From the NCBI RefSeq assembly GCF_001183545.1, contig NZ_KQ236688.1, positions 3,360,395-3,424,394 on the forward strand: a stretch of 64,000 nt of DNA, written 5' to 3'. The position numbers and the translations under genes are program-made. Source of the DNA: Cellvibrio sp. pealriver. GTDB lineage: Bacteria; Pseudomonadota; Gammaproteobacteria; Pseudomonadales; Cellvibrionaceae. Below, piece by piece: positions 28,449 through 38,729 of the stretch; within the stretch, counting starts at the first letter, position 1, and each line of letters starts with the position of its first letter. Below the pieces are notes generated by a model. It made no database searches. It saw only the letters and a list, made by a program, of their open reading frames with translations, and was not told the origin of the DNA.

Positions 28449-29861
28449 TTATTCCGGCAACCACATACGCGCGGTGCGTGCTGGCAATGCGAAGATATAG
28501 CTGCTGCTATTGATGTAAACCAAATTGCCGTTGGTTAATACATCGCGATAATTGCGGTACCACTTAAAGCGGCTGTTGGTGTTCACGCTAAAATTTTGTT
28601 GGCTGCCGCATTTGTTAATACCCACTACACCTTCTTCACCACGGCGGAACAAAATTGCACAGCTGTTGTGTGCCAATACTTCCATGCCTTGCCCTTGTAC
28701 TGTGTTGTGGAATTTCAACATCGCGGCAATGTGCGTCGCTTTATACGCATTTACCCAACGGTTGCTATCGGTGCCGGTGCTATCGCTAAAAATTAATGGC
28801 TTTCCACCATCGCGCCCCATGATGTAGGCATATGCCAATTTCTCATCGGTTGCATCCATTATCCAGGCACGGAAACCACTGTTGAGTGGAATGTCGTGAT
28901 TGATAGTGAAGGTGACCGCACGGAAACGGTCAATCGCTTGACCTACCGCTTGTGGATCTACCAGCGAACTCATGCTGCCGTTAAATCCAAACGCGTTGCG
29001 GATATGTTGGAACAACGGGAAGTCATAGGCATTGTGATCGGTATCGCGCAAATACGGGCTAAGGAACCGGTCAAATTCCACATTGCCTGCACCGCCACTG
29101 GTAATAATCTCACCAAACAAATACATATTGGTTTTGATGGTGGAGGTAAAAATTTGGTTCAGGTGATACGCCGTCATGTGTTTGGCAGCATCGATACGGA
29201 AACCTTTTACACCCATATTTTTCAGCGAGGTTAAATAATTGCGCTGTTGGGTCACAACCCAATTGTTAGGGTTTAAATCCGGTAACCCGGTATCGCCACC
29301 GCCACCACACATACGCCAGTTTTGCACTTGCCACACATCGTTATAATCGCTGATGCAATTAGCAGGGTTAAAATCCCCGCTGCCAAATATTCCCTGGGTT
29401 AAATCACCAAATAATTTTTGGCTGTTCCAATAAGTCGCGTTGGAATTGTACGCACTAACCGCTGCAGCACCGGGAAAATCGGTTGCGGCATTGCGCTCAT
29501 TTGCCATGTGGTTCAGCACAATATCGGCATACACAGCCACGCCTTGTGCATTTAATGCATTCACCATGGTTTGGAAACTTTGTTTGTTACCGCGCGCGTG
29601 ATCAATCACGCGGATGTCTTGCGGCTGATAGCGTTGCCACCATGCCGAATTGGCCGCATTGGATTTTAACGGCGGCGCAACCAACACCGCTTTGTAACCC
29701 AAATTTTTAATTTCGGTAGCCTTGGCCGATACATCGCTGTAATTCCAATCGAACGCATGCAAAATCGCATCGGCACTGGCCTGTTGCACAACACCAATAC
29801 TGGTTAACGACAGGCTGATCATCGCAGCCGATAAAAAACGTTTTAAAGCAGTAGTTTTCAT
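28449..29861 (-). CDS. Secreted GH13 alpha-amylase
   Basis: A 470-residue enzyme. Signal peptide 1-30, then a TIM barrel that starts ILHAFDWNYSDV. Region I is DIVLNH (113-118); the nucleophile is D224 in GFRIDAAKH; the acid/base is E251 in LFGEII; the transition-state Asp is D323 in NHD. The C-terminal beta domain is short and no starch-binding module is present. It should hydrolyse alpha-1,4-glucan outside the inner membrane. A GAGGGA site precedes the start. Confidence 0.92.
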   Translation of the reverse strand: MKTTALKRFLSAAMISLSLTSIGVVQQASADAILHAFDWNYSDVSAKATEIKNLGYKAVLVAPPLKSNAANSAWWQRYQPQDIRVIDHARGNKQSFQTMVNALNAQGVAVYADIVLNHMANERNAATDFPGAAAVSAYNSNATYWNSQKLFGDLTQGIFGSGDFNPANCISDYNDVWQVQNWRMCGGGGDTGLPDLNPNNWVVTQQRNYLTSLKNMGVKGFRIDAAKHMTAYHLNQIFTSTIKTNMYLFGEIITSGGAGNVEFDRFLSPYLRDTDHNAYDFPLFQHIRNAFGFNGSMSSLVDPQAVGQAIDRFRAVTFTINHDIPLNSGFRAWIMDATDEKLAYAYIMGRDGGKPLIFSDSTGTDSNRWVNAYKATHIAAMLKFHNTVQGQGMEVLAHNSCAILFRRGEEGVVGINKCGSQQNFSVNTNSRFKWYRNYRDVLTNGNLVYINSSSYIFALPARTARMWLPE

Positions 29862-30279
29862 GTGGGATCCCTCGTGGAGATTCGGGGTTGATTATGGTTA
29901 TTGTGTTTTTTTGGGCAAAGCAATTCCCTCACGCAAATGCGCTTGAAAAAATCGATTCACCGGCTGGATAAATGTATCCAAAATGCAATGCTACACAGTG
30001 TGGATCACACACATAGCAACAAGACAGAAATGGGTTGTAACCTTGGCTCTATCCTGAATTCTCAATCCAGAGTTATTGTTATTTCACTAACAGAGCACAC
30101 GCGTTAACAGGGGTTGTACGCGCATAACTGCCAATTATTTACGATTAATTTGCAGCCAAAATAGTTAAATCTATTTAAGAAAATTTGAAAAGTCTGTTGC
30201 ATACGTATTCAATAGCATCAATCCCGATTTAGGCAGATTTGGAAATTCACTTTCACTCTTATTGCGTGCTAACCATTAA
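29862..30279. other. Intergenic region between divergent amylase and YkgJ-type genes
   Basis: 418 bases, AT-rich towards the right end. A short palindrome GTGTG-GAT-CACAC (about 29998-30010) is the only clear symmetry and may be a regulator site. No gene, terminator or RNA was recognised. Confidence 0.35.
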
Positions 30280-30963
30280 ATGACAGAACTTTTTCAAACT
30301 ACCGCCCAGCAAGAATACCAACGCGCTACAACTCAATTTAAAAACAGCAAAGATGCCAATGCAGCGCTGAAAAAATCCTATGCGCGTTACGATAATCTGA
30401 TTGCTGTCGCGGTTGATGAATCACCGACCAAGCCCGAGTGCAAAGCCGGTTGCGCGTTTTGTTGCCATTACAAAGTGGAGGCGCGCGCGCATGAAGTATT
30501 ATTGGCGAAAGACTATATCCGCACCCACTTCAGTGCCGGGCAAAAAGCGCAGCTCGTAGAACGGCTTACAGCAAATGCAGCCATCATCCGTACACTGACA
30601 CCTGAACAACATCTGCTAACCAATATCCGCTGCGCGCTGCTGGATAACAACCAATGCAGTATTTACCCCGCGCGCCCGTTCCGCTGCCGCAACTTTCATT
30701 CGACCGATGCACAAGCCTGTGAGGCATCATTTAATCATCCGGACGATATGGCGATTGCGACAGGTATGATCGAGGGCGTGGCGATTCTTGCCGATGCCCA
30801 TACACAAGGGTTTGAAGCCGCTGCCGCCCAGACCGGGCGCGATAACCGCATCTACGATTTCACTACCGCTCTGCTGGAAGCACTGGCGGATGACCAGCCC
30901 TTAAAACGCTACCAGCGCGGCAAAAAAGCGTTCCAGCAAGGGATTGAAGTGGTGGCTGAATAA
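30280..30963 (+). CDS. YkgJ-family cysteine cluster protein
   Basis: A 227-residue protein with the CxxxCxxCC-type cluster CKAGCAFCCHYKVEA (about residues 53-67) and the second cysteine group CALLDNNQCSIYPARPFRCRNFHS (about 119-142). The family binds zinc or iron-sulfur through these residues and is described only as a Fe/Zn-chelating cluster. The enzyme role is unknown. The gene sits 95 bases ahead of a cyclic-di-GMP protein on the same strand. Confidence 0.82.
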   Translation: MTELFQTTAQQEYQRATTQFKNSKDANAALKKSYARYDNLIAVAVDESPTKPECKAGCAFCCHYKVEARAHEVLLAKDYIRTHFSAGQKAQLVERLTANAAIIRTLTPEQHLLTNIRCALLDNNQCSIYPARPFRCRNFHSTDAQACEASFNHPDDMAIATGMIEGVAILADAHTQGFEAAAAQTGRDNRIYDFTTALLEALADDQPLKRYQRGKKAFQQGIEVVAE

Positions 30964-31058
30964 AGCCGCAAAGCCCTTGGATGAAACCACCACAAACCGG
31001 CCAGAAATCAGGTGCTATAGTAAACCTTACTTATTTTTGATTGCTGACTGGACCCCTT

Positions 31059-33644
31059 ATGCCCGAGGTTGTGCCCTTACTGTTTCGCCGTCCGCGCGCG
31101 CTGGCATTTGTGGTATTGGCAGTATGCCTTTGCCTGTCAGCATTAATTGTTTGGCAGATGGAACAAAACCTGCGCCACGGCACCCGTGCGGATGTCGAAA
31201 ACCTCGCGCAGAACCATGCTTTTTTGGTACGCGACAGCCTCGACCAGGCACTCACGCTCAACTATTCATTAGCGACTATGGTGCGCCTTGGCCAGGGCCG
31301 TACCCCGCGCTTTGATGATGCCGCACGCGAGCTACTGCCTTATTTTGATAGCGTCTCCCATATCAGCCTCGCACCCAACGGCATCATCACCCAGGTGTAT
31401 CCGCTGGAAGGCAATGAAAAATCCCTCGGCCTCAACCTGCTGGAAGATAAACTCCAAAGCAGGGAAGCCATTCGCGCGCGCGACAGCGGGAAGCTGACGC
31501 TGGCAGGCCCGGTCAATATGGTGCAGGGCGGCCTGGGAGCTATTGCACGCCTGCCGGTGTTTTTGGAAGACCAGGGTGGCCGCCAGTTTTGGGGGTTCTC
31601 GGTAGTGGTGATCCGTATCAACCGATTGCTGGAAGCCGCCAACCTCAATCAGTTGACAACCCAGGGGATGGCCTACCGGCTCTGGCGCACCAACCCGGAT
31701 ACTGGCGTGCAAGAGACGATTGCCGAGCATAGGCCAGATGCACTTTACGAACCTATCAACAAATCTTTCGATGTACCCAATGGCCACTGGACACTCAGCG
31801 TTTCACCGGTGGCCGGCTGGACCAAGCTCTGGCAGTTGGGTGGAGCTTGCCTGGCGGCATTGATGATCAGCTTATTGCTGTCTTACCAGACGTTTTTGAT
31901 GGCCGTGTTGCAGCGGAGGCGTTTGCATTTGCAGGATGCCGTGGCTGAGCAGACACGCGAATTGCTTAATGCCCGCGCGCATTTGCAAGCAACGCTCGAT
32001 GCCATTCCCGATTTGTTATTTGATATCGACTATAACGGCATTATCCACAGCTATCACACCAACCGGCCGGAGTTGCTGACCGTACCACCAGAGGAATTTT
32101 TGGGCACCAGTTTTCATCAATACCTACCTGAAGAGGCTTGCATAATTATCCACCAAGCTTTTGATGAGGCGATGGAGAAAGGTTCTTCATCAGGAAAATG
32201 TTACTCCGTTATGCTGCCACAGCGCGGCCTGACAACTTTTGAATTATCGGTATCGCGCAAAGCCAATGACGAGAGCGGCGTACCGCGCTTTTTGGCGCTC
32301 AGCCGCGACATCAGCGAGCGCAAACAAAACGAAGAACGCATCAACACGCTCGCCTTTTTTGATCCGCTCACCCAACTACCCAACCGCCGCTTACTGCAAG
32401 ACCGGTTGGAACACGCCATCGCCACCAGCCAGCGCCAAAAAAATCTGGGCGCATTGTTATTCATCGACCTCGATGATTTCAAAACCCTGAACGACAACCG
32501 CGGCCATCACGTCGGCGATCTATTATTGATTGCCGTCGCGGAACGCTTGAAACAAGCCGTGCGCAGCCAAGACACAGTTGCCCGTCTGGGCGGTGATGAA
32601 TTTCTGGTGGTGCTGGAGGGGCTTGATCAGGCACGCGATACAGCAGCAAGGCAAGCGCAGCAAATCGCCGAAAAAATTCTCTTTAGTCTCAATGAAGCCT
32701 ATCAATTGGAAAATCAGGAGTATTTCAATTCACCCAGCATAGGCCTGTGTTTATTTGGCGATCAGGCAGTCGCCATCGATGAATTGCTTAAACAAGCCGA
32801 TCAGGCCATGTACCACGCCAAAGCGGCGGGCAGAAATACACTGCGGTTTTTTGATCCGGAAATGCAAGCCATGACCGCGCAACGTTTTGCATTGCAAAAT
32901 GAAATTCGCGAGGCTTTGCAGCAGCAACAATTCCAACTCTATTACCAACCGCAAGTGGATAACCAGGGCGCTGTTGTTGGAGCAGAAGCCTTGATCCGCT
33001 GGTTGCATCCGCAGCGCGGAATGGTATCGCCCATGGAATTTATTCCCATCGCCGAAGAATCCGGTTTGATTTTGCCGCTGGGTAACTGGATTGTAAAAAC
33101 CGCGTGCGAACAATTAATCCGCTGGAGCCAAGCACCCGCCACAGCTGATTTGGTATTGTCGATCAATGTCAGCGCCCGCCAGTTCCAGCATCCACAATTT
33201 GTGGAACAAATATTGGCAATTATTGCGCGCACTGGCGCAAACCCAACCAAACTCAAACTGGAACTCACAGAAAGTATGCTGGTTTCCAATGAACAAGACA
33301 TCATCACCAAAATGGATGCGTTAAAGGCCGCCGGCATTAAATTTTCACTCGACGATTTCGGCACTGGTTATTCATCGCTGTCGTATTTAAAACGCCTGCC
33401 GATTAACGAACTGAAAATTGATAAATCTTTCGTCAACGACATTCTCGCCGATGCTAACGATGCCGCCATTGCGCGCATGATCATCCGCCTCGCGCAAAGT
33501 ATGGAATTGACCGTAATCGCCGAAGGTGTAGAAACCCAGGCACAACGCGACTGGCTGGAAAACGAAGGCTGCTTTAAATATCAGGGTTATTTTTTTGGTA
33601 AGCCGGTGGCGATTGATCATTTTTGCACTGAACCCAGACATTAA
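31059..33644 (+). CDS. CHASE-PAS-GGDEF-EAL cyclic-di-GMP protein
   Basis: An 861-residue inner-membrane protein from an ATG with GGA upstream. Order: TM1 (about 15-35), CHASE sensor domain in the periplasm (about 50-240), TM2 (about 265-285), PAS (about 310-420), GGDEF (about 430-595) with the intact GGDEF box and an RSQD-TVARL I-site spacing before it, then EAL (about 610-855) starting EALIRWLHPQRG. Both active sites look complete, so it may make or degrade cyclic-di-GMP depending on signal. The CHASE ligand is unknown. Confidence 0.93.
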   Translation: MPEVVPLLFRRPRALAFVVLAVCLCLSALIVWQMEQNLRHGTRADVENLAQNHAFLVRDSLDQALTLNYSLATMVRLGQGRTPRFDDAARELLPYFDSVSHISLAPNGIITQVYPLEGNEKSLGLNLLEDKLQSREAIRARDSGKLTLAGPVNMVQGGLGAIARLPVFLEDQGGRQFWGFSVVVIRINRLLEAANLNQLTTQGMAYRLWRTNPDTGVQETIAEHRPDALYEPINKSFDVPNGHWTLSVSPVAGWTKLWQLGGACLAALMISLLLSYQTFLMAVLQRRRLHLQDAVAEQTRELLNARAHLQATLDAIPDLLFDIDYNGIIHSYHTNRPELLTVPPEEFLGTSFHQYLPEEACIIIHQAFDEAMEKGSSSGKCYSVMLPQRGLTTFELSVSRKANDESGVPRFLALSRDISERKQNEERINTLAFFDPLTQLPNRRLLQDRLEHAIATSQRQKNLGALLFIDLDDFKTLNDNRGHHVGDLLLIAVAERLKQAVRSQDTVARLGGDEFLVVLEGLDQARDTAARQAQQIAEKILFSLNEAYQLENQEYFNSPSIGLCLFGDQAVAIDELLKQADQAMYHAKAAGRNTLRFFDPEMQAMTAQRFALQNEIREALQQQQFQLYYQPQVDNQGAVVGAEALIRWLHPQRGMVSPMEFIPIAEESGLILPLGNWIVKTACEQLIRWSQAPATADLVLSINVSARQFQHPQFVEQILAIIARTGANPTKLKLELTESMLVSNEQDIITKMDALKAAGIKFSLDDFGTGYSSLSYLKRLPINELKIDKSFVNDILADANDAAIARMIIRLAQSMELTVIAEGVETQAQRDWLENEGCFKYQGYFFGKPVAIDHFCTEPRH

Positions 33645-34418
33645 TTACCAATACACCGACACCAATCCAAAACCACTTAGTATTAACAGCGCACTGCCAA
33701 TCACACGGTAAAAAATCACTGGATCAGCCGCAACCAAACGCGTGTGAAATTTCAAACCAAAATAATGCCCAACTGCCGTCGCCGGTAACAACCAAAGATG
33801 CGCCTGCAATTGCAAATCCACCCCGGCAATTAAAAACGCCACCATTTTGATGCTCACCAAAATAAACCAGAGCACAAACAAGGTATCGCGTAATTTTTCA
33901 CGCGCAACGTGCACCATATACACCGTCATAATCAGCGGCGCGCCAATCAATGAAGTACCGCTAATATAAGCGCCGAGCGATAAAAAAATTCCATCGCTCA
34001 CCGGATTCGAACTCTTGAACGGTTTATTCAAAATATAAGTGATGGCGTACACGGAAATAATGCAAAAAATAATCGCACTCATAATGTTCGCCGGAATGGT
34101 CAACAAACCGGCCACACCAATCAGCTTCGGGATAATCATTATCTTGAGCGATTTTTTAAGATAAACCCAATCAACGGTGGATGGCTTTTTTTCTCCTGTC
34201 GCTATTTGTTTGCGATTGTTTTGCCACACAGTGAGCGTTGAAAAAATTAATAGATGCACCGCGATAATTGGCAAATACACCAACGGGCGGTTATCTACCA
34301 ATAGCAACAACGGCAACGCCATCATCGCCCCACCAAACCCCAAACCGGTGCGCACAAAACCGCTCCAGATGAAGATCAGTAACACGAGGATGAGCTGGGT
34401 GAGGGAGAGATCATTCAT
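33645..34418 (-). CDS. TauE/SafE family sulfite or sulfonate exporter-like permease
   Basis: A 257-residue membrane protein, starting at the ATG MNDLSLTQLILVL. It has about eight hydrophobic segments and the duplicated pattern of TauE/SafE: GFVRTGLGFGGAMMALPLLLLV and, in the second half, GAYISGTSLIGAPLIMTVY. Family members export sulfite, sulfoacetate or similar anions; the substrate here is unknown. It is convergent with the cyclic-di-GMP gene. A TTG 60 bases upstream is rejected because it falls inside the glmS terminator. Confidence 0.8.
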   Translation of the reverse strand: MNDLSLTQLILVLLIFIWSGFVRTGLGFGGAMMALPLLLLVDNRPLVYLPIIAVHLLIFSTLTVWQNNRKQIATGEKKPSTVDWVYLKKSLKIMIIPKLIGVAGLLTIPANIMSAIIFCIISVYAITYILNKPFKSSNPVSDGIFLSLGAYISGTSLIGAPLIMTVYMVHVAREKLRDTLFVLWFILVSIKMVAFLIAGVDLQLQAHLWLLPATAVGHYFGLKFHTRLVAADPVIFYRVIGSALLILSGFGLVSVYW

Positions 34419-34463
34419 GGGAGAAATCCAATTGCTAACTGCGGGTACAAAGCAACCACAAAT

Positions 34464-34492
34464 AAATAAGGCACCCAAAAGGTGCCTTATTT
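34464..34492 (-). terminator. Terminator downstream of glmS
   Basis: Twelve-base arms AAATAAGGCACC (34464-34475) and GGTGCCTTATTT (34481-34492) with a five-base loop. The outer A/T pairs supply the T-rich end on both strands. Confidence 0.88.
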
Positions 34493-34524
34493 ATACATAC
34501 GCAGGTCAAAACAACAAATACTAA

Positions 34525-36357
34525 TTATTCCACCGTCACACTCTTCGCCAAATTCCGCGGCTGATCCACATCCGTGCCTTTAATAATCGCCACGTAATAA
34601 CTCAGCAATTGTAGCGGCAAGGTATAGAGAATCGGTGCTAACCATGGGTGGATATGCGGGACGTTGATAACGCGCATAGTGGCATCGGATTCGAAGTGCG
34701 CGTCTTCATCGGCGAAGACATACAAAATCCCGCCGCGTGCGCGCACTTCTTCCACGTTGGATTTTAATTTTTCCAACAAGTCGTTATTAGGTGCGACAAC
34801 GATGATCGGCATTTCGGCATCGATTAGCGCGAGTGGGCCGTGTTTTAATTCACCGGCTGCGTAAGCTTCAGCGTGGATGTAAGAAATTTCTTTTAGCTTC
34901 AGCGCGCCTTCCATTGCAATCGGATATTGATCGCCACGGCCTAAGAAGAGTGAATGGTGTTTGTCCGCAAACTCTTCTGCAAGTGCTTCAATTTTTGGGG
35001 CGAGTGCGAGTGACTCTTCCAATTTTGCGGGCAGATTTTTTAACGCGCCGACCATTTCTTTTTGTTGCTCAGCAGAGAGACCGTTGTATTTGCCAATGGC
35101 TAATACCAGCATCGCCAAACCAACCAATTGCGTGGTGAACGCTTTGGTAGATGCCACACCAATTTCTGCACCGGCGCGAGTCATAAATGCTAAATCAGAT
35201 TCACGCACCAATGATGAACCCGCCACGTTACAAATACTCAAGCTGCCTAAATAACCGAGCTCTTTTGCCAAACGCAATGCAGCCAAAGTGTCTGCCGTTT
35301 CACCGGACTGGCTGATGGTAACAACCATACTGTTAGGTTGCACAAACGATTTTCTGTAACGGAATTCGCTGGCGATTTCCACGTTACAGGAAATTCCGGC
35401 AAGGGATTCCAACCAATAGCGCGCTACCATCGCCGAGTGATAACTGGTGCCGCAGGCGACGATTTGAATGTGTTTTACTTTTTTAAATAATTCTGCAGCG
35501 CCGTTGCCAAAGGTTTCATCCATTACCGATTCACTACTCAAACGACCTTCGAGTGTATTCATCACCGCATTAGGCTGTTCGTAAATTTCTTTGAGCATAA
35601 AGTGACGATATTGGCCTTTGTCACCCGCATCGTAACTGGCAGTAGATTCGTGAACCTGACGCTCAACGGCTACACCGTCTTTATCAAAAATACGAATGCT
35701 ATGACGGGTGATTTCTGCTACATCACCTTCTTCCAAAAAAATAAAACGGCGAGTGACTGGCAATAGCGCAAGCTGGTCGGACGCAATAAAATTTTCGCCA
35801 ATACCCAAACCAATCACTAAAGGTGAACCAGAACGCGCAACCACTAAACGCGATGCATCGTTTTTATCCATCAACACAGTGCCGTAAGCGCCGTGCAATT
35901 GTTTTACGGTTTTTTGTACCGCTGCTAATAAACTCTCGGTATTTTTTAATTCTTTTTGCACCAAATGCGCGATCACTTCGGTGTCGGTATCGGACGTAAA
36001 TACATAACCTTCTTCTTGCAACAGGCGACGTAAATTTGCGTGGTTTTCAATAATGCCGTTATGCACGACCGCGATATGTTCTTTTGACACGTGCGGGTGC
36101 GCATTGCGCTCACTCGGCTCACCGTGGGTTGCCCAGCGGGTGTGTGCAATACCGGTACCGCCCGGTGTTGGGCTACTGTGTACTGCATCGGACAATTCTT
36201 TTACTTTGCCCAAGCGACGTACGCGTTGCAATTCGCCGCTGCTATTCACCACAGCCACACCGGCTGAGTCGTATCCACGATATTCAAGGCGGCGTAATCC
36301 TTCCACCAGAATATCCACCACATCGCGTTGCGCTACTGCGCCAACAATTCCACACAT
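34525..36357 (-). CDS. glmS: Glutamine-fructose-6-phosphate aminotransferase (isomerising)
   Basis: A 610-residue enzyme that makes glucosamine-6-phosphate from fructose-6-phosphate and glutamine, the first step to UDP-GlcNAc. The start ATG has AAGGAG upstream, and the first residue after Met is the catalytic Cys2 (MCGIVGAV), so a 30-residue upstream extension of the frame is rejected. The glutaminase domain covers about 1-230, followed by two SIS domains ([39 protein letters not shown]) and the C-terminal LAKSVTVE. A DeoR-type regulator gene lies directly upstream on the same strand. Confidence 0.97.
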   Translation of the reverse strand: MCGIVGAVAQRDVVDILVEGLRRLEYRGYDSAGVAVVNSSGELQRVRRLGKVKELSDAVHSSPTPGGTGIAHTRWATHGEPSERNAHPHVSKEHIAVVHNGIIENHANLRRLLQEEGYVFTSDTDTEVIAHLVQKELKNTESLLAAVQKTVKQLHGAYGTVLMDKNDASRLVVARSGSPLVIGLGIGENFIASDQLALLPVTRRFIFLEEGDVAEITRHSIRIFDKDGVAVERQVHESTASYDAGDKGQYRHFMLKEIYEQPNAVMNTLEGRLSSESVMDETFGNGAAELFKKVKHIQIVACGTSYHSAMVARYWLESLAGISCNVEIASEFRYRKSFVQPNSMVVTISQSGETADTLAALRLAKELGYLGSLSICNVAGSSLVRESDLAFMTRAGAEIGVASTKAFTTQLVGLAMLVLAIGKYNGLSAEQQKEMVGALKNLPAKLEESLALAPKIEALAEEFADKHHSLFLGRGDQYPIAMEGALKLKEISYIHAEAYAAGELKHGPLALIDAEMPIIVVAPNNDLLEKLKSNVEEVRARGGILYVFADEDAHFESDATMRVINVPHIHPWLAPILYTLPLQLLSYYVAIIKGTDVDQPRNLAKSVTVE

Positions 36358-36430
36358 AATTTTCTCCTTAGGTTTCTGAGCTGTAGTAAAAATTTGTAGT
36401 AGTAAAAATATTTTTTTAATCCCTATCAAA

Positions 36431-36525
36431 AAGGGGAGGAAGAGCAATCCCTCCTAACCTCCCTTTTTCAAAGGGAGGGATTAAATCCCCCTCTTTGAAA
36501 AAGAGGGGTTAGGGGAGATTAGGGG
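36431..36525. repeat. Compound palindromic repeat between glmS and the DeoR gene
   Basis: A near-symmetric stretch of GGGGAGG/CCTCCC-rich arms: TCCCTCCTAACCTCCC (36450 region) returns as GGGGTTAGGGGAGA (36505 region), with inner TTTTTCAAAGGGAGGGATT and CCCCTCTTTGAAAAAGAGGGG. The layout suggests two nested hairpins around ATTAAAT. It is of a type that is dispersed in some bacterial genomes and lies between coupled genes. Confidence 0.6.
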
Positions 36526-36527
36526 TG

Positions 36528-37289
36528 TTAACCAATAATCACTTGCACACCTTGTTGTTCTATTTTTTGTTTATCGTTTGCATCAATGCCGTCATCAGTG
36601 ACGAGGACTTTTATCGCTGACCAAGGCAATTCCAGATTGTGAATTTTGCGCCCGATCTTGTCGGACTCCGCCATCACAATCACTTCGCGCGCGACTTCGG
36701 CCATCACGCGGCTCAAGCTGTAAAGTTCGTTAAAGGTGGTCGTGCCGCGCTCCAAATCCAAACCATCCGCGCCGATAAAAAATTGGTCGAAGTTGTAGGA
36801 ACGTAAAATTTGTTCGGCGAGTTGGCCTTGAAAGCCTTCGGATTTTGGGTCCCAAGTGCCGCCGGTCATGAGAATCGTGGGTTCGTTTTCCAGCTCGCGC
36901 AGGGCGTTGGCGATGCTGAGGGAGTTGGTCATCACCACTAGCCCTTGCTTGTGCGATAACTCGGGGAGTAGTGCTGATGTAGTAGAACTGCCGCTATCGA
37001 GGATGATGCGGTTGTGGTCGCGTATCAGTTGCGCGGCAGCTTTGGCAATGGCTTGCTTACGAACCGAAACTTTTTCGACCGGATCGCTCATCAATTCTTG
37101 GGGAACCGGAACAGCACCACCGTAACGACGCAACAGCAAGCCGTTGGATTCCAGGGCAGCCAAGTCCTTGCGGATAGTGACTTCTGAGGTAGCAAACTGC
37201 TCGGCAAGCGCTTCAACACTGACTTCGCCACTACTGTTAAGCAGGTCGATAATCGCCCTACGGCGCTGCTGGGTGTTGCGTTTTGTCAT
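36528..37289 (-). CDS. DeoR family transcriptional regulator upstream of glmS
   Basis: A 253-residue regulator with an N-terminal DeoR helix-turn-helix (RRAIIDLLNSSGEVSVEALAEQFATSEVTIRKDLAALESNGLLLRRYGGA, residues 9-60) and a C-terminal sugar-phosphate-binding domain (RIILDSGSSTTSALLPEL and GADGLDLERGTT). The ligand is often a sugar phosphate. Its position directly before glmS suggests control of glucosamine supply, perhaps like the GlmR/AgaR type. A very long inverted repeat directly upstream is its likely operator. Confidence 0.9.
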   Translation of the reverse strand: MTKRNTQQRRRAIIDLLNSSGEVSVEALAEQFATSEVTIRKDLAALESNGLLLRRYGGAVPVPQELMSDPVEKVSVRKQAIAKAAAQLIRDHNRIILDSGSSTTSALLPELSHKQGLVVMTNSLSIANALRELENEPTILMTGGTWDPKSEGFQGQLAEQILRSYNFDQFFIGADGLDLERGTTTFNELYSLSRVMAEVAREVIVMAESDKIGRKIHNLELPWSAIKVLVTDDGIDANDKQKIEQQGVQVIIG

Positions 37290-37292
37290 GAT

Positions 37293-37354
37293 AACTTGCC
37301 AATAAGTTTCGATTTGAAAGATATTGTAGTCTTTCGAAACTTATTGGCAAGGTT
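37293..37354. promoter_or_regulatory. Long inverted repeat, probable DeoR operator
   Basis: Perfect 18-base arms CTTGCCAATAAGTTTCGA (37295-37312) and TCGAAACTTATTGGCAAG (37334-37351) with a 21-base spacer, and a nested dyad GAAAGA (37316-37321) and TCTTTC (37330-37335). It starts five bases upstream of the regulator start codon, so one arm overlaps the ribosome-binding region. Motifs TTTCG and CGAAA are typical of DeoR-family sites. Looping and autoregulation are inferred. Confidence 0.78.
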
Positions 37355-37380
37355 TATTTGGTTAAAAAAGCAACTTGGTA

Positions 37381-38610
37381 TTAGAAGAACAGGCGCGCCA
37401 AAGGCATGCTTACCTGTCCAAAATCCCAGAATTCTTCAACATTGGCGTTGATCATGACGGCAACTACCATGTTTCGCTCTGGAATCACCATCAGCCAACT
37501 TTGCGAGCCGCGTGAAACGCCGCCGTGGTTGGCATTTTTGATGATGCCGTTGCCATCGTCATACTCTGCCCAACGCCACCCAAGTGCATAGTTTTGTGGA
37601 TTGATTGAACCATCTGATAGTTGCTGGGGTTGCCAGAAAAGCGCGCGGGTTTGTGGGGCGATGAAATCATCATTCAACCAAGCCGAACCCAGCATGGCCA
37701 TATCGGAAGGTGTGGAGATGAACCCGCCGCCTGCGAGCCGATGGCTTAAATCGACTTTTTGCCACACGCGAAATGCAGGGTGCTTTCCATCTTTATTCCA
37801 ATAAAAAGTCGCCAATGAATTCGGCTGGGACAATTCATATTCAGCACCCGTGGCGTTCATTCCCAGAGGCGTAAAAATGTTGTTGCGCATAGCACTAAGA
37901 AAAGGCTCATCTGCTACAGATTCCAACACCACACTCTGCAATACGGTATTGAAACTGGTGTAGTGAAATTGGCTGCCCGGCGTAAATAGCAGCGCTGTAT
38001 CATCAAATACTTCCAGCGATTCACGCACAGATGTGTAGCGTTTATCGAGCTTAAATAAATAATGCATTCCCCACAGGTCGCCATAATTATCCAGATAATC
38101 CGGCAAGCCGCTGGAGTGGGAGGCGAGTTGCCGCGGTGTAATATTTCTCCATTGCGGATTAGGTAAATCCGCAATGTAATGGGAGATAGGTTTATCCAAA
38201 TCGATTTTTCCATCTTGGACAAATTTAGCGAGCAATGTGGCGGTGACAGCTTTAGAGGTACTGCCAATCCGGAATTGTGTGCTATCAGTTGCGGGGGTTT
38301 GTTGTTCGATATTTTCCCAACCCACTGCACCCGCCCAGATAATTTTTCCATCCACTGCGACTGCAGCCGACATTGCCGGTGCGTGAATTTTTTCCCGCTG
38401 TTGCGCGAGTAATGCTAATGCCGCAGTTGATTGTGGATGCGCAGAAAATGCAGTTGTTTGTGGATAGGTATCCGGCGCGGCTATATCGGTCGGGAACCAC
38501 ATAGGTACTTTGCCTTCATAGGCAAGGAATTGGTAAATCGGTGCGGCAAACCAAATTAATGTCATCGCACCGGCGAGCAGGCTGATTTTTTTGTAGGAAA
38601 TCTTGCACAT
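37381..38610 (-). CDS. Serine hydrolase, beta-lactamase class C-like, membrane-anchored
   Basis: A 409-residue protein with one N-terminal transmembrane segment (about 11-30) and a periplasmic domain. The catalytic serine is in S117-T-S-K120, the second motif is Y-T-S (FHYTSFN), and the third is H-G-G (NHGGVSRG). It resembles class C beta-lactamases, PBP-type DD-peptidases and esterases; the substrate is unknown. It is on the opposite side of the long repeat from the DeoR gene and shares its orientation, so it is not controlled by it. Confidence 0.85.
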   Translation of the reverse strand: MCKISYKKISLLAGAMTLIWFAAPIYQFLAYEGKVPMWFPTDIAAPDTYPQTTAFSAHPQSTAALALLAQQREKIHAPAMSAAVAVDGKIIWAGAVGWENIEQQTPATDSTQFRIGSTSKAVTATLLAKFVQDGKIDLDKPISHYIADLPNPQWRNITPRQLASHSSGLPDYLDNYGDLWGMHYLFKLDKRYTSVRESLEVFDDTALLFTPGSQFHYTSFNTVLQSVVLESVADEPFLSAMRNNIFTPLGMNATGAEYELSQPNSLATFYWNKDGKHPAFRVWQKVDLSHRLAGGGFISTPSDMAMLGSAWLNDDFIAPQTRALFWQPQQLSDGSINPQNYALGWRWAEYDDGNGIIKNANHGGVSRGSQSWLMVIPERNMVVAVMINANVEEFWDFGQVSMPLARLFF

Positions 38611-38729
38611 TTTTTTTCACCATCGCGTGTTATTTAAAAATAACACTCTGGTGGAGCAAGCAGAAAATGGCTTAGCAAAATCAAAAAAAACTGATCGATT
38701 TTAAAATTGATCAGCGAAATTCACTTTTA

